Part shown: positions 8,610 through 19,260 of the stretch, piece by piece | Position numbering within the stretch: the first letter of the stretch is position 1 | Layout: each line of letters starts with the position of its first letter | Source of the DNA: Nocardioides nematodiphilus | Lineage (GTDB): Bacteria; Actinomycetota; Actinomycetes; Propionibacteriales; Nocardioidaceae | NCBI RefSeq assembly: GCF_020216525.1 | Contig: NZ_JAIWOY010000004.1 | Span: 1 to 64,000, forward strand | Length of the DNA stretch: 64,000 nt | Direction: 5' to 3' | The notes under the pieces: model-generated | Seen by the model: the letters and a program-made list of their open reading frames with translations, nothing else | Told to the model about the DNA's origin: nothing | Databases searched by the model: none | Translations under genes and position numbers: made by a program

Positions 8610-9682
8610 CCCTGAAGCCAATCACGCAGAGCCTGCTCACAGCGGTAGATACGCGAGATCAAGACCTTCTCGTCCTTCTTGTGGGCGTACGAGGCGTCGC
8701 CCGGGCCGTAGTTGACCGCGGGGATGCCGAAGGCGCTGAACCGGGCGACGTCGGTCCAGCCGAACTTCGGACGCACCTCTGCATCGACCGCCTTGACGAA
8801 CTCCCGAGCCGCAGGCAGATCGAGCCCGGGAAGCGCGCCGGGCGCGGAGTCGGTCACGGTGAGGTCGTAGCCCGGGAAGGTCTGCCGTACGTGCTCCAAC
8901 GCCTGCTCCTCGGAGAGGTCCGGCGCGAAGCGGTAGTTGACCGTCACGACGCACTCGTCCGGGATGACGTTGCCCGCGACCCCGCCCGAGATCCCGACCG
9001 CGTTGAGCCCCTCGTGGTACTCGAGCCCGTCGATCACCGGCCGCCGCGGGACGTAGTTGCGCAGCGTCTCCAGGACCGGTGCGGCGGCATGGATCGCGTT
9101 GCTGCCGGTCCAGGCGCGCGCCGAGTGCGCGCGCTCCCCCGTCGTACGGATCTCGACGCGCAGCGTGCCCTGGCACCCTGCCTCGACCTCTGCGCAGGAC
9201 GACTCCATCAGGATCGCGAAGTCACCCTTGAGCAGATCGCGGTCGGACGCCGCGTCCGATTCCGCGAGCTTGCGCAGGCCGTTGTGGATCGAGGCGATCT
9301 CCTCGGCCTCGTAGAGCACGTACGTGACATCGCGGTTGGGCTCCGTCAGCGTCGCCGCGAGCTTGAGGATGACGGCGTCGCCACCCTTCATGTCGGTGGT
9401 CCCGAGACCGTGCAGATACTCGCCGTCGTTGCGGCAGGGCAGGTTGTCGTTCAGGGGCACCGTGTCGAGGTGACCGGCCAGGATGATCCGCTCGTCGCGG
9501 CCGAGCTCGGTGCGCGCCACGATCGTGTTGCCCCGTCGCACCACCGTGAGGTGCCCGTACGGCGCGAGCGCGGCCTCGACCGCGTCCGCGATCTCCTGCT
9601 CGCCGAGACTGACCGAGTCGATGTTCACGAGTGCTTCCGTCAGAGCGACGACGTCACCGGTGATGTCGAGAGGCAGGGCCAT
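8606..9682 (-). CDS. dapE: Succinyl-diaminopimelate desuccinylase
   Basis: 358 aa M20-family metallopeptidase of the actinobacterial DapE type. Metal and catalytic motifs are AGHLDTVPLN, GTTDMKGGDA and the carboxylate pair in LYEAEEIAS. It removes succinate from N-succinyl-LL-diaminopimelate in lysine and cell-wall DAP synthesis. Starts 6 nt after the ileS stop and overlaps the LOG gene by 4 nt, so it sits in the T-box-controlled ileS transcript. dapD (18331) and dapC (22214) of the same branch lie within 15 kb. Confidence 0.92.
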   Translation of the reverse strand: MALPLDITGDVVALTEALVNIDSVSLGEQEIADAVEAALAPYGHLTVVRRGNTIVARTELGRDERIILAGHLDTVPLNDNLPCRNDGEYLHGLGTTDMKGGDAVILKLAATLTEPNRDVTYVLYEAEEIASIHNGLRKLAESDAASDRDLLKGDFAILMESSCAEVEAGCQGTLRVEIRTTGERAHSARAWTGSNAIHAAAPVLETLRNYVPRRPVIDGLEYHEGLNAVGISGGVAGNVIPDECVVTVNYRFAPDLSEEQALEHVRQTFPGYDLTVTDSAPGALPGLDLPAAREFVKAVDAEVRPKFGWTDVARFSAFGIPAVNYGPGDASYAHKKDEKVLISRIYRCEQALRDWLQG

Positions 9683-9687
9683 GGCCG

Positions 9688-12600
9688 TCAGTCTGCCAAC
9701 ACGACGGCGATGGTCGCCTTGTCGCCCTCGCCCACCGAGACCTCGGAGACGTCCCCGGCGCTCTCGACCGCGTCGACCACGGCGTACGAGGTGGCCAGCG
9801 TCTCCTGGGCGATCAGGTGCTCGTGCGTACGAGCGGCCTGCTGCACCGTCGGCGTGCCGGCGATCGTCAGCGAGATCCGGTCCTCGACCTGGAAGCCGGC
9901 GTCCTTGCGGGCCTGCTGGACGGCGCGGACCAGGTCGCGGGCGAGGCCCTCGGCGGCGAGCTCGGGCGTGACGACGGTGTCGAGGACGACGAAGGCGCCG
10001 CTGGGCAGCATGCCGACCGCACTGGCGTCGTCAGCAGCACCGGCGACGGTCTCGAGGGTGTACTCCCCCTCCTCCAGCGCCAGTCCACCGGCCGTGACGG
10101 CGACCGTGCCATCAGGGGCGACGACGGCGGTCCAGTCTCCGGACTTGGAGCCCTTGATCGCCTGCTGGACGTTCTTGCCCAGGCGGGGACCGGCGGCACG
10201 CGCGTTGACGGTGAGCCGCTGCTCCACGCCGTACGACTTCGCCTCGTCGGCCTCGGCGTCGAGCAGACGCACGCCCTTGACGTTGACCTCGTCGCCGATG
10301 ATCTCCTCGAAGCCGGTGACGTCGGCGCCGACGACGGTGAGACCGGCCAGCGGCAGGCGGTTGCGCAGCTTGCGGGCCTTGCGCAGCGCCGAGGTGGCCG
10401 AGCAGACGTCCCGGACGGCGTCCATGCGCGCGACCAGGTCGTCGTCGGCCGGCAGGTCGTCGACGGACGGCCAGTCGGCGAGGTGCACCGAGCGACCGCC
10501 GGTCAGGCCACGCCAGACCTCCTCGGTGGTCAGGGGCAGCAGCGGACCGGTGACCCGGCAGACCGTCTCCAGCACGGTGTAGAGCGTGTTGAAGGCGTCC
10601 TGCTCCTCGTTCCAGAAGCGCTCGCGGCTGCGGCGGATGTACCAGTTGGTGAGGACGTCGAGGAACCGCTGGGTCGCCTCGCACGCGTCGGCCACGTAGT
10701 AGAGGTCCATCGCCTCGGTCATCTCCGCGACGTACGCGCGCAGCTTGGCCAGGATGTAAAGGTCCAGCGGGTCGCGCGAAGCGGTCGAGGCCTCGGCCTC
10801 GAGCTGGGCCGCGTTGGCGTAGAGCTGGAAGAAGTACCAGCTGTTCCACAGCGGGATCATCACCTGACGGACCGAGTCGCGGATGCCCTGCTCGGTGACG
10901 ACGAGGTTGCCGCCGCGCAGGATCGGGCTCGACATCAGGAACCAGCGCATCGCGTCGGCGCCGTCACGGTCGAAGACCTCCGAGACGTCCGGGTAGTTGC
11001 GCAGCGACTTCGACATCTTGTTGCCGTCGGAGCCGAGGACGATGCCGTGGCTGACGCAGCTGGAGAAGGCGGGCTTGTCGAAGAGCGCGGTGGCCAGGAT
11101 GTGCAGCGTGTAGAACCAGCCGCGGGTCTGGCCGATGTACTCGACGATGAAGTCCCCCGGGAAGTGGTGCTCGAACCACTCGTTGTGCTCGAACGGCACG
11201 TGGTTCTGCGCGAACGACATCGAGCCGGAGTCGAACCACACGTCGAGGACGTCCTCGACGCGGCGCATCGTGGACTGCCCGGTCGGGTCGTCGGGGTTGG
11301 GACGGGTGAGGTTGTCGACCCAGGGGCGGTGCAGGTCCTTCTCGCCGTCCTTGTTGAGCGGCAGGGTGCCGAAGTCGCGCTCGATCTCCTCGAAGGATCC
11401 GTAGACGTCGATCCGCGGGTACTCCGGGTTGTCGGACTTCCACACCGGCACCGGGGAGCCCCAGAAGCGGTTGCGGGTGATCGACCAGTCACGGGCGTTG
11501 TCGATCCACTTGCCGAACTGGCCGTCCTTGATGTGCTCGGGCACCCAGCGGATCTGCTGGTTGAGCTCGGCCATCCGCGCCTTGAACGCGGTCACCTCGA
11601 CGAACCAGGACGAGACGCCCTTGTAGATCAGGGGCTGGCGGCAGCGCCAGCAGTGCGGGTACGAGTGCTCGTACGACTCCTGGCGCAGCAGGACGGTGCC
11701 GGGCGTCACCGGGCCGGACACGTTCTTCAGGTCCTGGATGATCGGCTTGTTGGCGTCGAAGACCTGCAGGCCGACGTACGCCTCGACCGGATGGGTGAAC
11801 TTGCCGTCCTTGCCGACCGGCATGACCGGCTCGATGCCCTCGCGGTCGGTCACCTCCTTGTCGACCTCACCGAACGCGCCGGCGGTGTGGACCAGGCCGA
11901 CACCGGAGTCGGTCGTGACCGCGTCGTCGGCCGCGACGACGCGGAAGGCGTTCTCGTGGCCGCGGTAGTACGTGAACGGCGGGTCGTACGTCAGGCCGAG
12001 CAGGTCGGCGCCCTTGCCGCGCCACGTGACGGTCGGCTCGTCGGCCTCGGGGAACAGCTCCTTCTTGTACGCCGAGACGCGCGCCTCGGCCAGGACGTAG
12101 TCGTTGCCGTCCGGCGCGGTGACGGACACGTAGTCGATCTCGGTGCCGACCATGACCGCGAGGTTGGACGGCAGCGTCCAGGGGGTCGTGGTCCAGATGA
12201 GGAGCTTCTTGCCGGTGAAGTCGACGCCGTCGATCGTCCCCGCCGACGTGACGTCGTAGCCGACGGTGACCGCCGGGTCCTGGCGCGGCTTGTAGACGTC
12301 GTCGTCCATCCGCAGCTCGTGGTTGGACAGCGGGGTCTCGTCGTTCCAGCAGTACGGCAGGACACGGAAGCCCTCGTAGATGAGCCCCTTGTCGAACATC
12401 GTCTTGAACGCCCAGATGACCGACTCCATGTAGTCGGGGTTGAGCGTCTTGTAGTCGTGCTCGAAGTCGACCCAACGGGCCTGGCGGGTGACGTAGTCCT
12501 GCCAGACGTCGGCGTACTTCATCACCGAGGTGCGGCAGGCGTCGTTGAAGACGTCGATGCCCATCTCGTGGATCTCGTCGGTGGTCTTGATGTCGAGCTG

Positions 12601-12957
12601 GCGCATCGCCTCGAGTTCGGCCGGCAGGCCGTGGGTGTCCCAGCCGAAGCGGCGCTCGACGCGCTTGCCGCGCATCGTCTGGTAGCGCGGGACGATGTCC
12701 TTGACGTACCCGGTGAGCAGGTGGCCGTAGTGCGGCAGGCCGTTGGCGAACGGCGGGCCGTCGTAGAAGACGAACTCGTTGCTGCCGTTCTCGCCGGGGT
12801 CGCGCTGGTCGATGCTGGCTTGGAAGGTGCCGTCCTCGGCCCAGTACGCCAGGACGCGCTGCTCCAGCTCGGGGAAGCGGGGGCTGGCCGGGACGCCCCT
12901 CTGGTCGGGCGCGGTGGAGGGGTCGGTGGTGACCTTCGGGTAGCGGCCTTCGGCCAT
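9688..12957 (-). CDS. ileS: Isoleucyl-tRNA synthetase (long, eukaryote-like form)
   Basis: 1089 aa, the long IleS type common in actinobacteria. The class I signatures are HYGH (in [12 protein letters not shown], near the N-terminus) and KMSKS (in [13 protein letters not shown]); the editing domain lies between them, and the C-terminal anticodon-binding region is long. Charges tRNA-Ile. The ATG at 12957 is preceded by a Shine-Dalgarno that can be sequestered by the upstream T-box hairpin. First gene of an operon continuing to dapE and further. Confidence 0.95.
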   Translation of the reverse strand: MAEGRYPKVTTDPSTAPDQRGVPASPRFPELEQRVLAYWAEDGTFQASIDQRDPGENGSNEFVFYDGPPFANGLPHYGHLLTGYVKDIVPRYQTMRGKRVERRFGWDTHGLPAELEAMRQLDIKTTDEIHEMGIDVFNDACRTSVMKYADVWQDYVTRQARWVDFEHDYKTLNPDYMESVIWAFKTMFDKGLIYEGFRVLPYCWNDETPLSNHELRMDDDVYKPRQDPAVTVGYDVTSAGTIDGVDFTGKKLLIWTTTPWTLPSNLAVMVGTEIDYVSVTAPDGNDYVLAEARVSAYKKELFPEADEPTVTWRGKGADLLGLTYDPPFTYYRGHENAFRVVAADDAVTTDSGVGLVHTAGAFGEVDKEVTDREGIEPVMPVGKDGKFTHPVEAYVGLQVFDANKPIIQDLKNVSGPVTPGTVLLRQESYEHSYPHCWRCRQPLIYKGVSSWFVEVTAFKARMAELNQQIRWVPEHIKDGQFGKWIDNARDWSITRNRFWGSPVPVWKSDNPEYPRIDVYGSFEEIERDFGTLPLNKDGEKDLHRPWVDNLTRPNPDDPTGQSTMRRVEDVLDVWFDSGSMSFAQNHVPFEHNEWFEHHFPGDFIVEYIGQTRGWFYTLHILATALFDKPAFSSCVSHGIVLGSDGNKMSKSLRNYPDVSEVFDRDGADAMRWFLMSSPILRGGNLVVTEQGIRDSVRQVMIPLWNSWYFFQLYANAAQLEAEASTASRDPLDLYILAKLRAYVAEMTEAMDLYYVADACEATQRFLDVLTNWYIRRSRERFWNEEQDAFNTLYTVLETVCRVTGPLLPLTTEEVWRGLTGGRSVHLADWPSVDDLPADDDLVARMDAVRDVCSATSALRKARKLRNRLPLAGLTVVGADVTGFEEIIGDEVNVKGVRLLDAEADEAKSYGVEQRLTVNARAAGPRLGKNVQQAIKGSKSGDWTAVVAPDGTVAVTAGGLALEEGEYTLETVAGAADDASAVGMLPSGAFVVLDTVVTPELAAEGLARDLVRAVQQARKDAGFQVEDRISLTIAGTPTVQQAARTHEHLIAQETLATSYAVVDAVESAGDVSEVSVGEGDKATIAVVLAD

Positions 12958-12962
12958 CGTTG

Positions 12963-13164
12963 CGCTCCTGGATCGGGTTGGTTCCTGATCCAGGGACGCC
13001 AGCTGATGTGCTCAGTTGTCGCGGTACCACCCCGGTTGCACCCGGAGGTGCCACTCGTTGACTGCTGTGACGGGCTTACCCGTGGGGTTCTAGTGGGAGA
13101 CGCGGACGGGTCCGCAGCCTCTTTTCTTCCCCAAGCTCACCGCTGATGACGGCTCAGACGCCTG
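12963..13164 (-). promoter_or_regulatory. Translational T-box riboswitch of ileS
   Basis: On the minus strand the leader holds the T-box sequence GGGGTGGTACCGCG (13022-13035 complement), followed by CGTCCC. A perfect 8-bp hairpin CCTGGATC/GATCCAGG (plus-strand 12967-12974 with 12987-12994) overlaps the Shine-Dalgarno AGGAG just before the ileS ATG and acts as sequestrator. A small hairpin CCG-TCATCAG-CGG near 13141-13153 exposes ATC, a candidate Ile specifier for an ultrashort stem I as described for actinobacterial ileS. Uncharged tRNA-Ile binding would free the ribosome site. T-box and sequestrator are clear; the specifier placement is tentative. Confidence 0.85.
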
Positions 13165-13182
13165 TGGTCCCAGGATAACCGG
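13165..13182. promoter_or_regulatory. Overlapping divergent promoter for ileS leader and DinB genes
   Basis: CAGGAT (13171-13176, plus strand) ends 6 nt before the GTG at 13183, while the opposite strand reads TATCCT at 13177-13172, which would start the T-box leader near 13164. The two -10 elements are superimposed on opposite strands, so one site may serve both directions. Confidence 0.5.
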
Positions 13183-13716
13183 GTGGACGCCGTGACCGCG
13201 ACTCGGTTGCATGGCTCCATGCAGACCGGCGAGCTGGCGAACTACCGCGACTACCTCAACCACTTCCGCACCACCCTGGAGCGCCAGTGCTCCGGGCTCT
13301 CCCCCGCGCAGCTGGCGAGCCGTAGCGTGGCGCCCAGCACGCTGAGCCTGCTCGGCCTCGTGCGCCACTTGGCGTACGTCGAGCAGACCTGGTTCCGCCG
13401 GGCGCTGCAGGGCCTGACAGACGAGCCGCGCCTGTTCACCGATCCCTCCGATCCGGACTTCGAGTTCAACGCGATCACGGGGACGCAGGAGGAGGTGGAC
13501 GAGGCGCTCGCCGCCTGGCGCGACCAGATCGAGCTGGCCGACGCCTGGCTGGAGACGCAGAGCGACGAGACCATGGGCATGGAGCTGGCGACCAACCGTG
13601 ATGGCCGCACGGGCACCCGGCGCGAGGTCCTGGTGCATCTCATCGAGGAGTACGCCCGCCATGCCGGTCACGCGGACCTCCTGCGCGAGCAGATCGACGG
13701 GACCACGGGGCTGTGA
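13183..13716 (+). CDS. DinB/DUF664 family protein, copy 1
   Basis: 177 aa four-helix-bundle protein of the DinB/mycothiol-dependent transferase type. Metal-binding histidines are expected in LVRHLAY and in the C-terminal EEYARHAGHADLLRE. In actinobacteria this family uses mycothiol as thiol cofactor; mshB lies at 24974. The start GTG 13183 fits a leaderless promoter; GTG 13192 would align better with copy 2. It overlaps copy 2 by 4 nt (GTGA). Copies 1 and 2 share nearly the same C-terminal sequence and DNA, pointing to tandem duplication. The substrate is unknown. Confidence 0.83.
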   Translation: MDAVTATRLHGSMQTGELANYRDYLNHFRTTLERQCSGLSPAQLASRSVAPSTLSLLGLVRHLAYVEQTWFRRALQGLTDEPRLFTDPSDPDFEFNAITGTQEEVDEALAAWRDQIELADAWLETQSDETMGMELATNRDGRTGTRREVLVHLIEEYARHAGHADLLREQIDGTTGL

Positions 13717-14231
13717 CGATCACCGGGAGGTTCGAGCCGGCACCCGAACGCGGCGAGCTGGCGACGTACCGCTTCTACCTCGACGGCCATCGCCGCGTCC
13801 TCCAGGCGAAGTGCGCGGGGCTCTCCCCCGAGCAGCTCGCCACGACGGCGCTCGCTCCGAGCGAGCTGAGCCTGCTGGGCCTGGTGCGGCACATGGGCCG
13901 GGTGGAGCATGTCTGGTTCCGGATGGTGATCGACGGGCACGTCGACGAGCCGATGCTGGACGCCGACGACCCGACCGGAGGCTTCCGCTCGATCGCACCG
14001 ACGGCCGAGTCGGTCGACGAGGCCTTCGCCCGCTGGCGCGCGCAGATCGCGTACGCCGAGCGGTGCCTTGACGCGCTGGGCGAGGAGGAGATGGGCGCCA
14101 CGCGGCGTACGCGCCACGGCGAGGAGACGACCGTCCGCGACGTCCTGGTGCACATGGTCGAGGAGTACGCCCGGCACGCCGGCCACGCCGATCTGCTGCG
14201 CGAGCAGATCGACGGGACCACGGGGCGGTGA
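13713..14231 (+). CDS. DinB/DUF664 family protein, copy 2
   Basis: 172 aa and paralogous to the gene just upstream: both share GLSPEQLA/GLSPAQLA, the LVRHM/LVRHL histidine and the ending EEYARHAGHADLLREQIDG. The middle section, which forms the substrate pocket in this family, differs clearly, so the two copies may act on different compounds. Translation is coupled by the GTGA overlap. It ends 3 nt from the stop of the convergent fusion gene. Confidence 0.83.
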   Translation: MTITGRFEPAPERGELATYRFYLDGHRRVLQAKCAGLSPEQLATTALAPSELSLLGLVRHMGRVEHVWFRMVIDGHVDEPMLDADDPTGGFRSIAPTAESVDEAFARWRAQIAYAERCLDALGEEEMGATRRTRHGEETTVRDVLVHMVEEYARHAGHADLLREQIDGTTGR

Positions 14232-14234
14232 GGA

Positions 14235-17200
14235 TCAGCCGCTGAACGCGCCCGCGTCGTCGAGCAGCCCGTCGAGGGCGGTCGAGACGTGGAGGCTCCA
14301 GGTCCTGCTCACGTGGGACTCGTCGGAGTAGGTGCCGATGCCGTCCGCGACGCCGGGGCAGAACGGCCCCGCGCAGATCAGCGGCACGGTGTCGACGGTC
14401 CCGATGCCGGCCGACGTCGCGGCGTCACGCACCCAGTCGGCACTGCGGATGAAGGCACCCGGGAGGCTGTACTCGCAATCCGCCAGCGCGAATCCGGGCG
14501 TGCCGAGGCAGCCGGGATCCGACGGCACGGACATCGTCTCGCGCAGCGGGTTGTCCGAGAGCAGCATGACCTTGGGTGCCAGCCGCGCCAGCTCCGGCAT
14601 CGCCGACGAGATGGCCTTGCGCCAGCTCAGCGCGTTACCGGACCCGCCGTCCCCGACGCCCACATCGGTGATGCTCGCGACCAGCAGGACGTCCGGGTGG
14701 AGGTCGATGATCGCCTGGCGGCTCTGCGTGCGGTACGCGGCACACGCCGGCGACGATCCGTCGACGCCCCCGGCCTCGGTGGGCAGGTCCCACACGGGGC
14801 AGCCGACCCGCACGAAGGGGACCAGGTTCTCGCCGCGCGCCCGCGCGATCCGCTGGAGCGCGGGCAGCCACTGTCCCAGGTGTGAGTCACCGAGCACGGC
14901 GATCGTCGGGCGCGTGCGGTCGACCGCGTCGGGGCACGCCTCGATCTCGAGGTCGGGCTCGGCCCAGCAGTACGTGCCGGTCTTGAATCCGTCCGCCGCG
15001 ATCGCGGCCGGCGAGGTCCCCGGCGGGATGGGTGCGCCGATGCCGGCGAACTGATGACTGCAGCTCAGCTCGCGGCCGATGCCGGCGAGGGTGGGCGTGG
15101 CGCTGGGGGCGGTGGGGCTCAGCGGGCACAGACCGGCGTGCTGCTCGTACCAGCCGGCCGCATTGGCCTGCGCCTGGTCCTGGCGATGGGTGGCATACGC
15201 GCTGGAGGCGAAGGCGACCGCGAACACCGTGCCCGCGGCAACCGGCCACCAGACCAGCGGTCGCAGGCCGCGGAAGGACGAGAACTGGCGCCGCAGGAGC
15301 GGGCGCTCGACCAGCCGGTAGGTGAGGTCGGCGGCGGCCAGGGAGATGAGGCCCAGCAGCAGGTTGCCCTGCCAGGCCGACCAGCCCGAGGGCAGCAGCG
15401 GGCGACCCAGCACGATCACCGGGAAGTGCCACAGGTACAGGCTGTAGGAGATGTCGCCGAGCCAGCGCAACGGCGCCAGTCCGAGCAGCCAGTTGACGCC
15501 GACCTGCCTGCGGGTGCCTGCCGCGATGAGCAGCACGGTGGCCACCGTCGGGATCAGGGCGTGCCAGCCCGGGAAGCCGCGCTCGCTCATGGTGAGCCCG
15601 GCCCAGACGATCACCGCCGAGCCGACGGCCCCACCGGTCCACGCGAACCACGGGGAGACCCGCATCCCGATCAGGACGGCGATCGCCAGGATGGCGCCGA
15701 GACCGAGCTCGAAGGCCCGCGTGTATGTGGAGAAGTACGCCTGCTGCGGGTGCGAGTGGGTCAGCGAGATCGAGGCGCCCAGCGAGAGCACCACGACGGC
15801 CGAGACCACCGCCAGCACCGCCTCGCGGCTCAACGCGCGCAGCAGCAGGATGAGCAGCAGCGGCCAGACGACGTAGAACTGCTCCTCGACCGAGAGCGAC
15901 CAGAAGTGCTGGAACGGCGACATCGCGGTGTCGGCGAAGTAGTCGGTCGCCTGCCGGATCAGGTGCAGGTTCTCCAGGAAGCCCGCCGACCACAGCGCGT
16001 CCTCGCGGTACTGCATCACCCGGAGCGAGGCCTGGGTGAAGCCGGTGGCGATCAGGACCGCGGCGGTGACCAGGATGGCCGCCGGCAGGATCCGCTGGGC
16101 GCGTCGGGCGTAGAAGGCGCGCAGGCTGATCCGCCGCTCATGGGCGAAGTCGCGCAGCATCAGGCCGGTGATGAGGAAGCCGGAGATGACGAAGAAGACG
16201 TCGACCCCGATGAAGCCGCCGGCCAGCCGCACGATGCCGAGGTGGGCCAGGACGACGAGCCCGACGGCGAGGGCGCGCAGGCCCTGGATGTCGTTGCGCC
16301 GGGTGCTGCGATGCGGCGGCTCGGGAGGCGCGCCCACCGAGTCACCCATGACCGCGGCCGCGGGCAGGCCGGGCGGGATGTCGTGCCCGGGGTCGGACGG
16401 GGTGAGGAAGATCCAGCTCGCCAGGACCCGGATCGCCTCGAAGTTGGCCGGGCCGGCGTCGTAGGTGCCGATCCCGTCCTGGGTGCGCACCGCGCGCATC
16501 CGTACGGACGGGCTGCCCGGGAGACTGACCTCGACCTCGCCGCCGGGAGCCTCACCGTCGAAGGCGACCGCGAGGCCGGTGGTCGACACGTTGCGCAGCC
16601 GCCCCGGGACACCGTCGACGTGGACCGTGGCCGGCACGTTGAACCGGTGCGCCACGCGCCGGGTGGTGCGGAACTCGGGGTCGCGGATGCGGGCGATGCC
16701 CATCAGGAGCAGGACCAGGCCCCACGTGAGCCAGACCGTGCCGATGATCGTCGCGGACGCGGAGGTCCGCCACGGCATGTCGACGAAGAGGCTGGTGGCG
16801 CCGTACGCGAGGACCGCACCGGCCACGACGGCCAGCCACCACAGAACCGGGGGTACCCGGCCGAAGAGGCGCTCGTCGGTGGCGTCCTTCGGGGTGACCT
16901 GGAAGTCGAGCTGACGCCGGGTCAGGAGCCACCACAGGGACTCGAGTCCGATCGGGATCCGCAGGACGCGCAGCTCGAGCGCGTGCCGCCATCGGGTGTA
17001 GCCGCGGTAGAGCCGGCTGGCGCCCACCATCCGCAGGAGGATCTGGGCGGAGACCAGCGCGCCATAGAGCCACGGGTCGGCGCGGACGGGCTGCACGCCG
17101 CTGATCAGGACGATCGCGGGCACGATCATGGAGCCGGCGGTGACGGCGCCCTCGAACCACCAGAAGGCGGCCAGGAGGTACTCCATCTGGTTGCGCCGGG

Positions 17201-18227
17201 TCAGCCACCGCTTGGGCCGCAGGAGCTTCTCGGTGACCACGACCTGCATCGCACCCAGCGCCCAGCGGCGGCGCTGGATGAGGTACTGCTCGGGGGTGTC
17301 GGGAGCGAGCCCGACGGCGAGGACCTGGTGGTGGTAGACCGTTCGCCAGCCCAGCCGCAGCAGCTTGAGCGTGGTGTGCAGGTCCTCGGTGATGGTCTCG
17401 GTGGCGATGCCGCCGACCTGGTCGATGGCGGTGCGCCGTACGACCGACGTCGAGCCGCACCACGGCGGGTCCGCCTTCGCGCGTGACCTGGAGATCATCA
17501 GTGCGTGGAAGAAGATGCCCTGCTCGCCGGCGAAGCCGTCGCTGTCGAAGGCAGCCTCGTTGAAGTACGCCTGGGGCGCCTGGACCAGCGCGATCCGCGG
17601 GTCGTCGAACCAGCCGAGCGTCTCGGACAGGAAGCCCTCGAGCGGCACGTGGTCGCAGTCGAGGATCGCGATGAACTCCGCGTCGTGTCCCTCCTCGGTC
17701 ATCAACGCGAGGGCGTGGTTGATGTTGCCGGCCTTGGCGTGGTCGTGCTCGGCGCGCTGGACGTAGCGGGCACCGTACGTCGCGCACATCTCGCGCACCC
17801 ACGGCCGGTCGCCGTCGTCGAGCACCCAGGTCTCGTGCGCGGGCTCCAGCTGGCAGGCGGCCGCGACCGTCGGCCCGAGCACGGAGGCCGGCTCGTTGTA
17901 GGTCGGCACGAAGATGACCGCGGGCCCGAACTCCTCCTGGGCCCCGGCGCGCGGGGGCGGTGTGGAGTCGAGGCTCCACAGCGTCCAGGTGCGCAGGCAC
18001 AGCGGGATGATCGGCACCGCCTCGATGGTCACCAGGAGCCAGCCGACGACCCGCGCGGCGCCGTGGTGCGGGATCGTGGAGGTCACTCGCCAGGTGATGT
18101 AGGCGAGCAGACCGCAGATGGCGATCAGGCCGCCGAGGCGGGCGCGCCACGCTGCGGAGCGTGCCTCGGCGTGCGGCGGGCTCAAGAGATCGGACCACGC
18201 GGCGAACCGCTCGTGCTTCGTCGTGAT
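14235..18227 (-). CDS. Fusion: GT2 cellulose-synthase-like + PilZ + AT3 acyltransferase + SGNH hydrolase
   Basis: A single open frame encodes about 1330 aa. Residues 30-515 are a BcsA-like membrane glycosyltransferase (DDGD 137-140, DCD 190-192, TED 280-282, QRRRW 318-322). Residues 520-600 are a PilZ domain with both cyclic-di-GMP motifs (RVAHR 524-528, NVSTTG 546-551). Residues 645-985 are a multi-helix AT3 acyltransferase, and 1100-1330 an SGNH domain (GDSH 1113-1116, DESH 1302-1305). No stop separates the halves, and Met627 at 16349 lacks a Shine-Dalgarno. It suggests cyclic-di-GMP-controlled synthesis of an acylated polysaccharide, but the polymer is unknown. The start is uncertain: a strong GGAGGAG is followed 6 nt later by ATC (18227); in-frame GTG 18308 and TTG 18185 are alternatives. 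Confidence 0.82.
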   Translation of the reverse strand: MTTKHERFAAWSDLLSPPHAEARSAAWRARLGGLIAICGLLAYITWRVTSTIPHHGAARVVGWLLVTIEAVPIIPLCLRTWTLWSLDSTPPPRAGAQEEFGPAVIFVPTYNEPASVLGPTVAAACQLEPAHETWVLDDGDRPWVREMCATYGARYVQRAEHDHAKAGNINHALALMTEEGHDAEFIAILDCDHVPLEGFLSETLGWFDDPRIALVQAPQAYFNEAAFDSDGFAGEQGIFFHALMISRSRAKADPPWCGSTSVVRRTAIDQVGGIATETITEDLHTTLKLLRLGWRTVYHHQVLAVGLAPDTPEQYLIQRRRWALGAMQVVVTEKLLRPKRWLTRRNQMEYLLAAFWWFEGAVTAGSMIVPAIVLISGVQPVRADPWLYGALVSAQILLRMVGASRLYRGYTRWRHALELRVLRIPIGLESLWWLLTRRQLDFQVTPKDATDERLFGRVPPVLWWLAVVAGAVLAYGATSLFVDMPWRTSASATIIGTVWLTWGLVLLLMGIARIRDPEFRTTRRVAHRFNVPATVHVDGVPGRLRNVSTTGLAVAFDGEAPGGEVEVSLPGSPSVRMRAVRTQDGIGTYDAGPANFEAIRVLASWIFLTPSDPGHDIPPGLPAAAVMGDSVGAPPEPPHRSTRRNDIQGLRALAVGLVVLAHLGIVRLAGGFIGVDVFFVISGFLITGLMLRDFAHERRISLRAFYARRAQRILPAAILVTAAVLIATGFTQASLRVMQYREDALWSAGFLENLHLIRQATDYFADTAMSPFQHFWSLSVEEQFYVVWPLLLILLLRALSREAVLAVVSAVVVLSLGASISLTHSHPQQAYFSTYTRAFELGLGAILAIAVLIGMRVSPWFAWTGGAVGSAVIVWAGLTMSERGFPGWHALIPTVATVLLIAAGTRRQVGVNWLLGLAPLRWLGDISYSLYLWHFPVIVLGRPLLPSGWSAWQGNLLLGLISLAAADLTYRLVERPLLRRQFSSFRGLRPLVWWPVAAGTVFAVAFASSAYATHRQDQAQANAAGWYEQHAGLCPLSPTAPSATPTLAGIGRELSCSHQFAGIGAPIPPGTSPAAIAADGFKTGTYCWAEPDLEIEACPDAVDRTRPTIAVLGDSHLGQWLPALQRIARARGENLVPFVRVGCPVWDLPTEAGGVDGSSPACAAYRTQSRQAIIDLHPDVLLVASITDVGVGDGGSGNALSWRKAISSAMPELARLAPKVMLLSDNPLRETMSVPSDPGCLGTPGFALADCEYSLPGAFIRSADWVRDAATSAGIGTVDTVPLICAGPFCPGVADGIGTYSDESHVSRTWSLHVSTALDGLLDDAGAFSG

Positions 18228-18282
18228 GACAGACTCCTCCAGTCGTCCAGATCCTACGGACGCGTGGACCCGAGGCCTACTT

Positions 18283-18322
18283 ACCGTCCTAGGACCGGTC
18301 CCAAACACCTGCCAAGTAGGCT
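18283..18322 (+). promoter_or_regulatory. dapD promoter with upstream palindrome
   Basis: TAGGCT at 18317-18322 ends 8 nt before the dapD GTG, consistent with a leaderless mRNA. A perfect 10-bp palindrome GTCCTAGGAC (18286-18295), flanked by ACC and GGT, lies between the divergent dapD and fusion-gene promoters. On the minus strand TAGGAT (18257-18252) could be the -10 of the fusion gene. Any regulator is unknown. Confidence 0.45.
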
Positions 18323-18330
18323 TCAGCCCC

Positions 18331-19260
18331 GTGACTAGGACCGCCTGGGCCTTCGGCCTGACGACGTACGCCGCCGACAACTCGACCGTTCTGGACGCGT
18401 GGTTCCCGAACCCGGCCCTCGGCGACAAGCCGACCGACGCCACCGAGGCGATCGAGCTGGCCCAGCTCGCCGGCCCCGACGAGGTCCGCCAGGTCGAGCG
18501 CGTGGTCGAGCTGGTCGAGATCGACCTCGACCAGGCCCCGCAGACCACCCAGGACGTGTGGCTGCGCCTGCACCTGCTCTCCCACCGCCTCGTGCAGCCG
18601 CACGGCGTCAACCTCGACGGCCAGTTCGGCCTGCTCGCCAACGTCGCCTGGACCTCGGCCGGGCCGTGCGCGGTCGAGGGCTTCGAGCTGACCCGTGCCC
18701 GCCTGCAGGCCTCCGGCCGGCACGTCAGCGTCTACGGCGTGGACAAGTTCCCCCGGATGGTCGACTACGTCCTGCCCAGCGGCGTGCGCATCGCCGACGC
18801 CGACCGTGTCCGCCTCGGCGCGCACCTCGCCCCCGGCACCACCGTCATGCACGAGGGCTTCGTGAACTTCAACGCCGGCACGCTCGGCACCTCGATGGTC
18901 GAGGGCCGCATCTCGGCCGGCGTCGTGGTCGGCGACGGCTCCGACATCGGCGGCGGCGCCTCGATCATGGGCACGCTGTCGGGCGGCGGCAAGGAGGTCA
19001 TCTCGGTCGGCGAGCGCTGCCTGCTCGGCGCCAACTCCGGCATCGGCATCTCGCTCGGCGACGACTGTGTCGTCGAGGCGGGCCTCTACATCACCGCAGG
19101 GACCAAGGTCGAGCTCGAGGACGGCAGCCAGAAGAAGGCGGCCGACTTCTCCGGCGCCTCCAACGTGCTCTTCCGCCGCAACAGCATCTCGGGCGCCGTC
19201 CAGGCCGTGGCCTGGAAGGGCGAGGGCATCACGCTGAATGCCGCGCTCCACGCCAACTAA
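18331..19260 (+). CDS. dapD: Tetrahydrodipicolinate N-succinyltransferase
   Basis: 309 aa, of the actinobacterial DapD type. The C-terminal half is a left-handed beta helix of hexapeptide repeats ([33 protein letters not shown]). The substrate loop [14 protein letters not shown] and the [14 protein letters not shown] stretch match the family. It makes N-succinyl-L-2-amino-6-oxopimelate in the succinylase branch of DAP/lysine synthesis, the step before DapC (22214) and DapE (8606). The GTG start lies 8 nt behind TAGGCT. The downstream lysozyme-like gene overlaps it by 23 nt. Confidence 0.93.
   Translation: MTRTAWAFGLTTYAADNSTVLDAWFPNPALGDKPTDATEAIELAQLAGPDEVRQVERVVELVEIDLDQAPQTTQDVWLRLHLLSHRLVQPHGVNLDGQFGLLANVAWTSAGPCAVEGFELTRARLQASGRHVSVYGVDKFPRMVDYVLPSGVRIADADRVRLGAHLAPGTTVMHEGFVNFNAGTLGTSMVEGRISAGVVVGDGSDIGGGASIMGTLSGGGKEVISVGERCLLGANSGIGISLGDDCVVEAGLYITAGTKVELEDGSQKKAADFSGASNVLFRRNSISGAVQAVAWKGEGITLNAALHAN

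Noticed and set aside
9817..13146. Long open frame opposite ileS (about 1100 codons)
   Set aside because: High-GC antisense shadow of a clear gene; composition is Val/Asp/Arg/Gly-rich and no family motif appears. The same holds for the frame opposite 36904-40305.
16300..16400. Two separate genes with an internal start at 16349
   Set aside because: No stop in the upstream frame and no ribosome site before that ATG; kept as a fusion, with the alternative noted in the entry.
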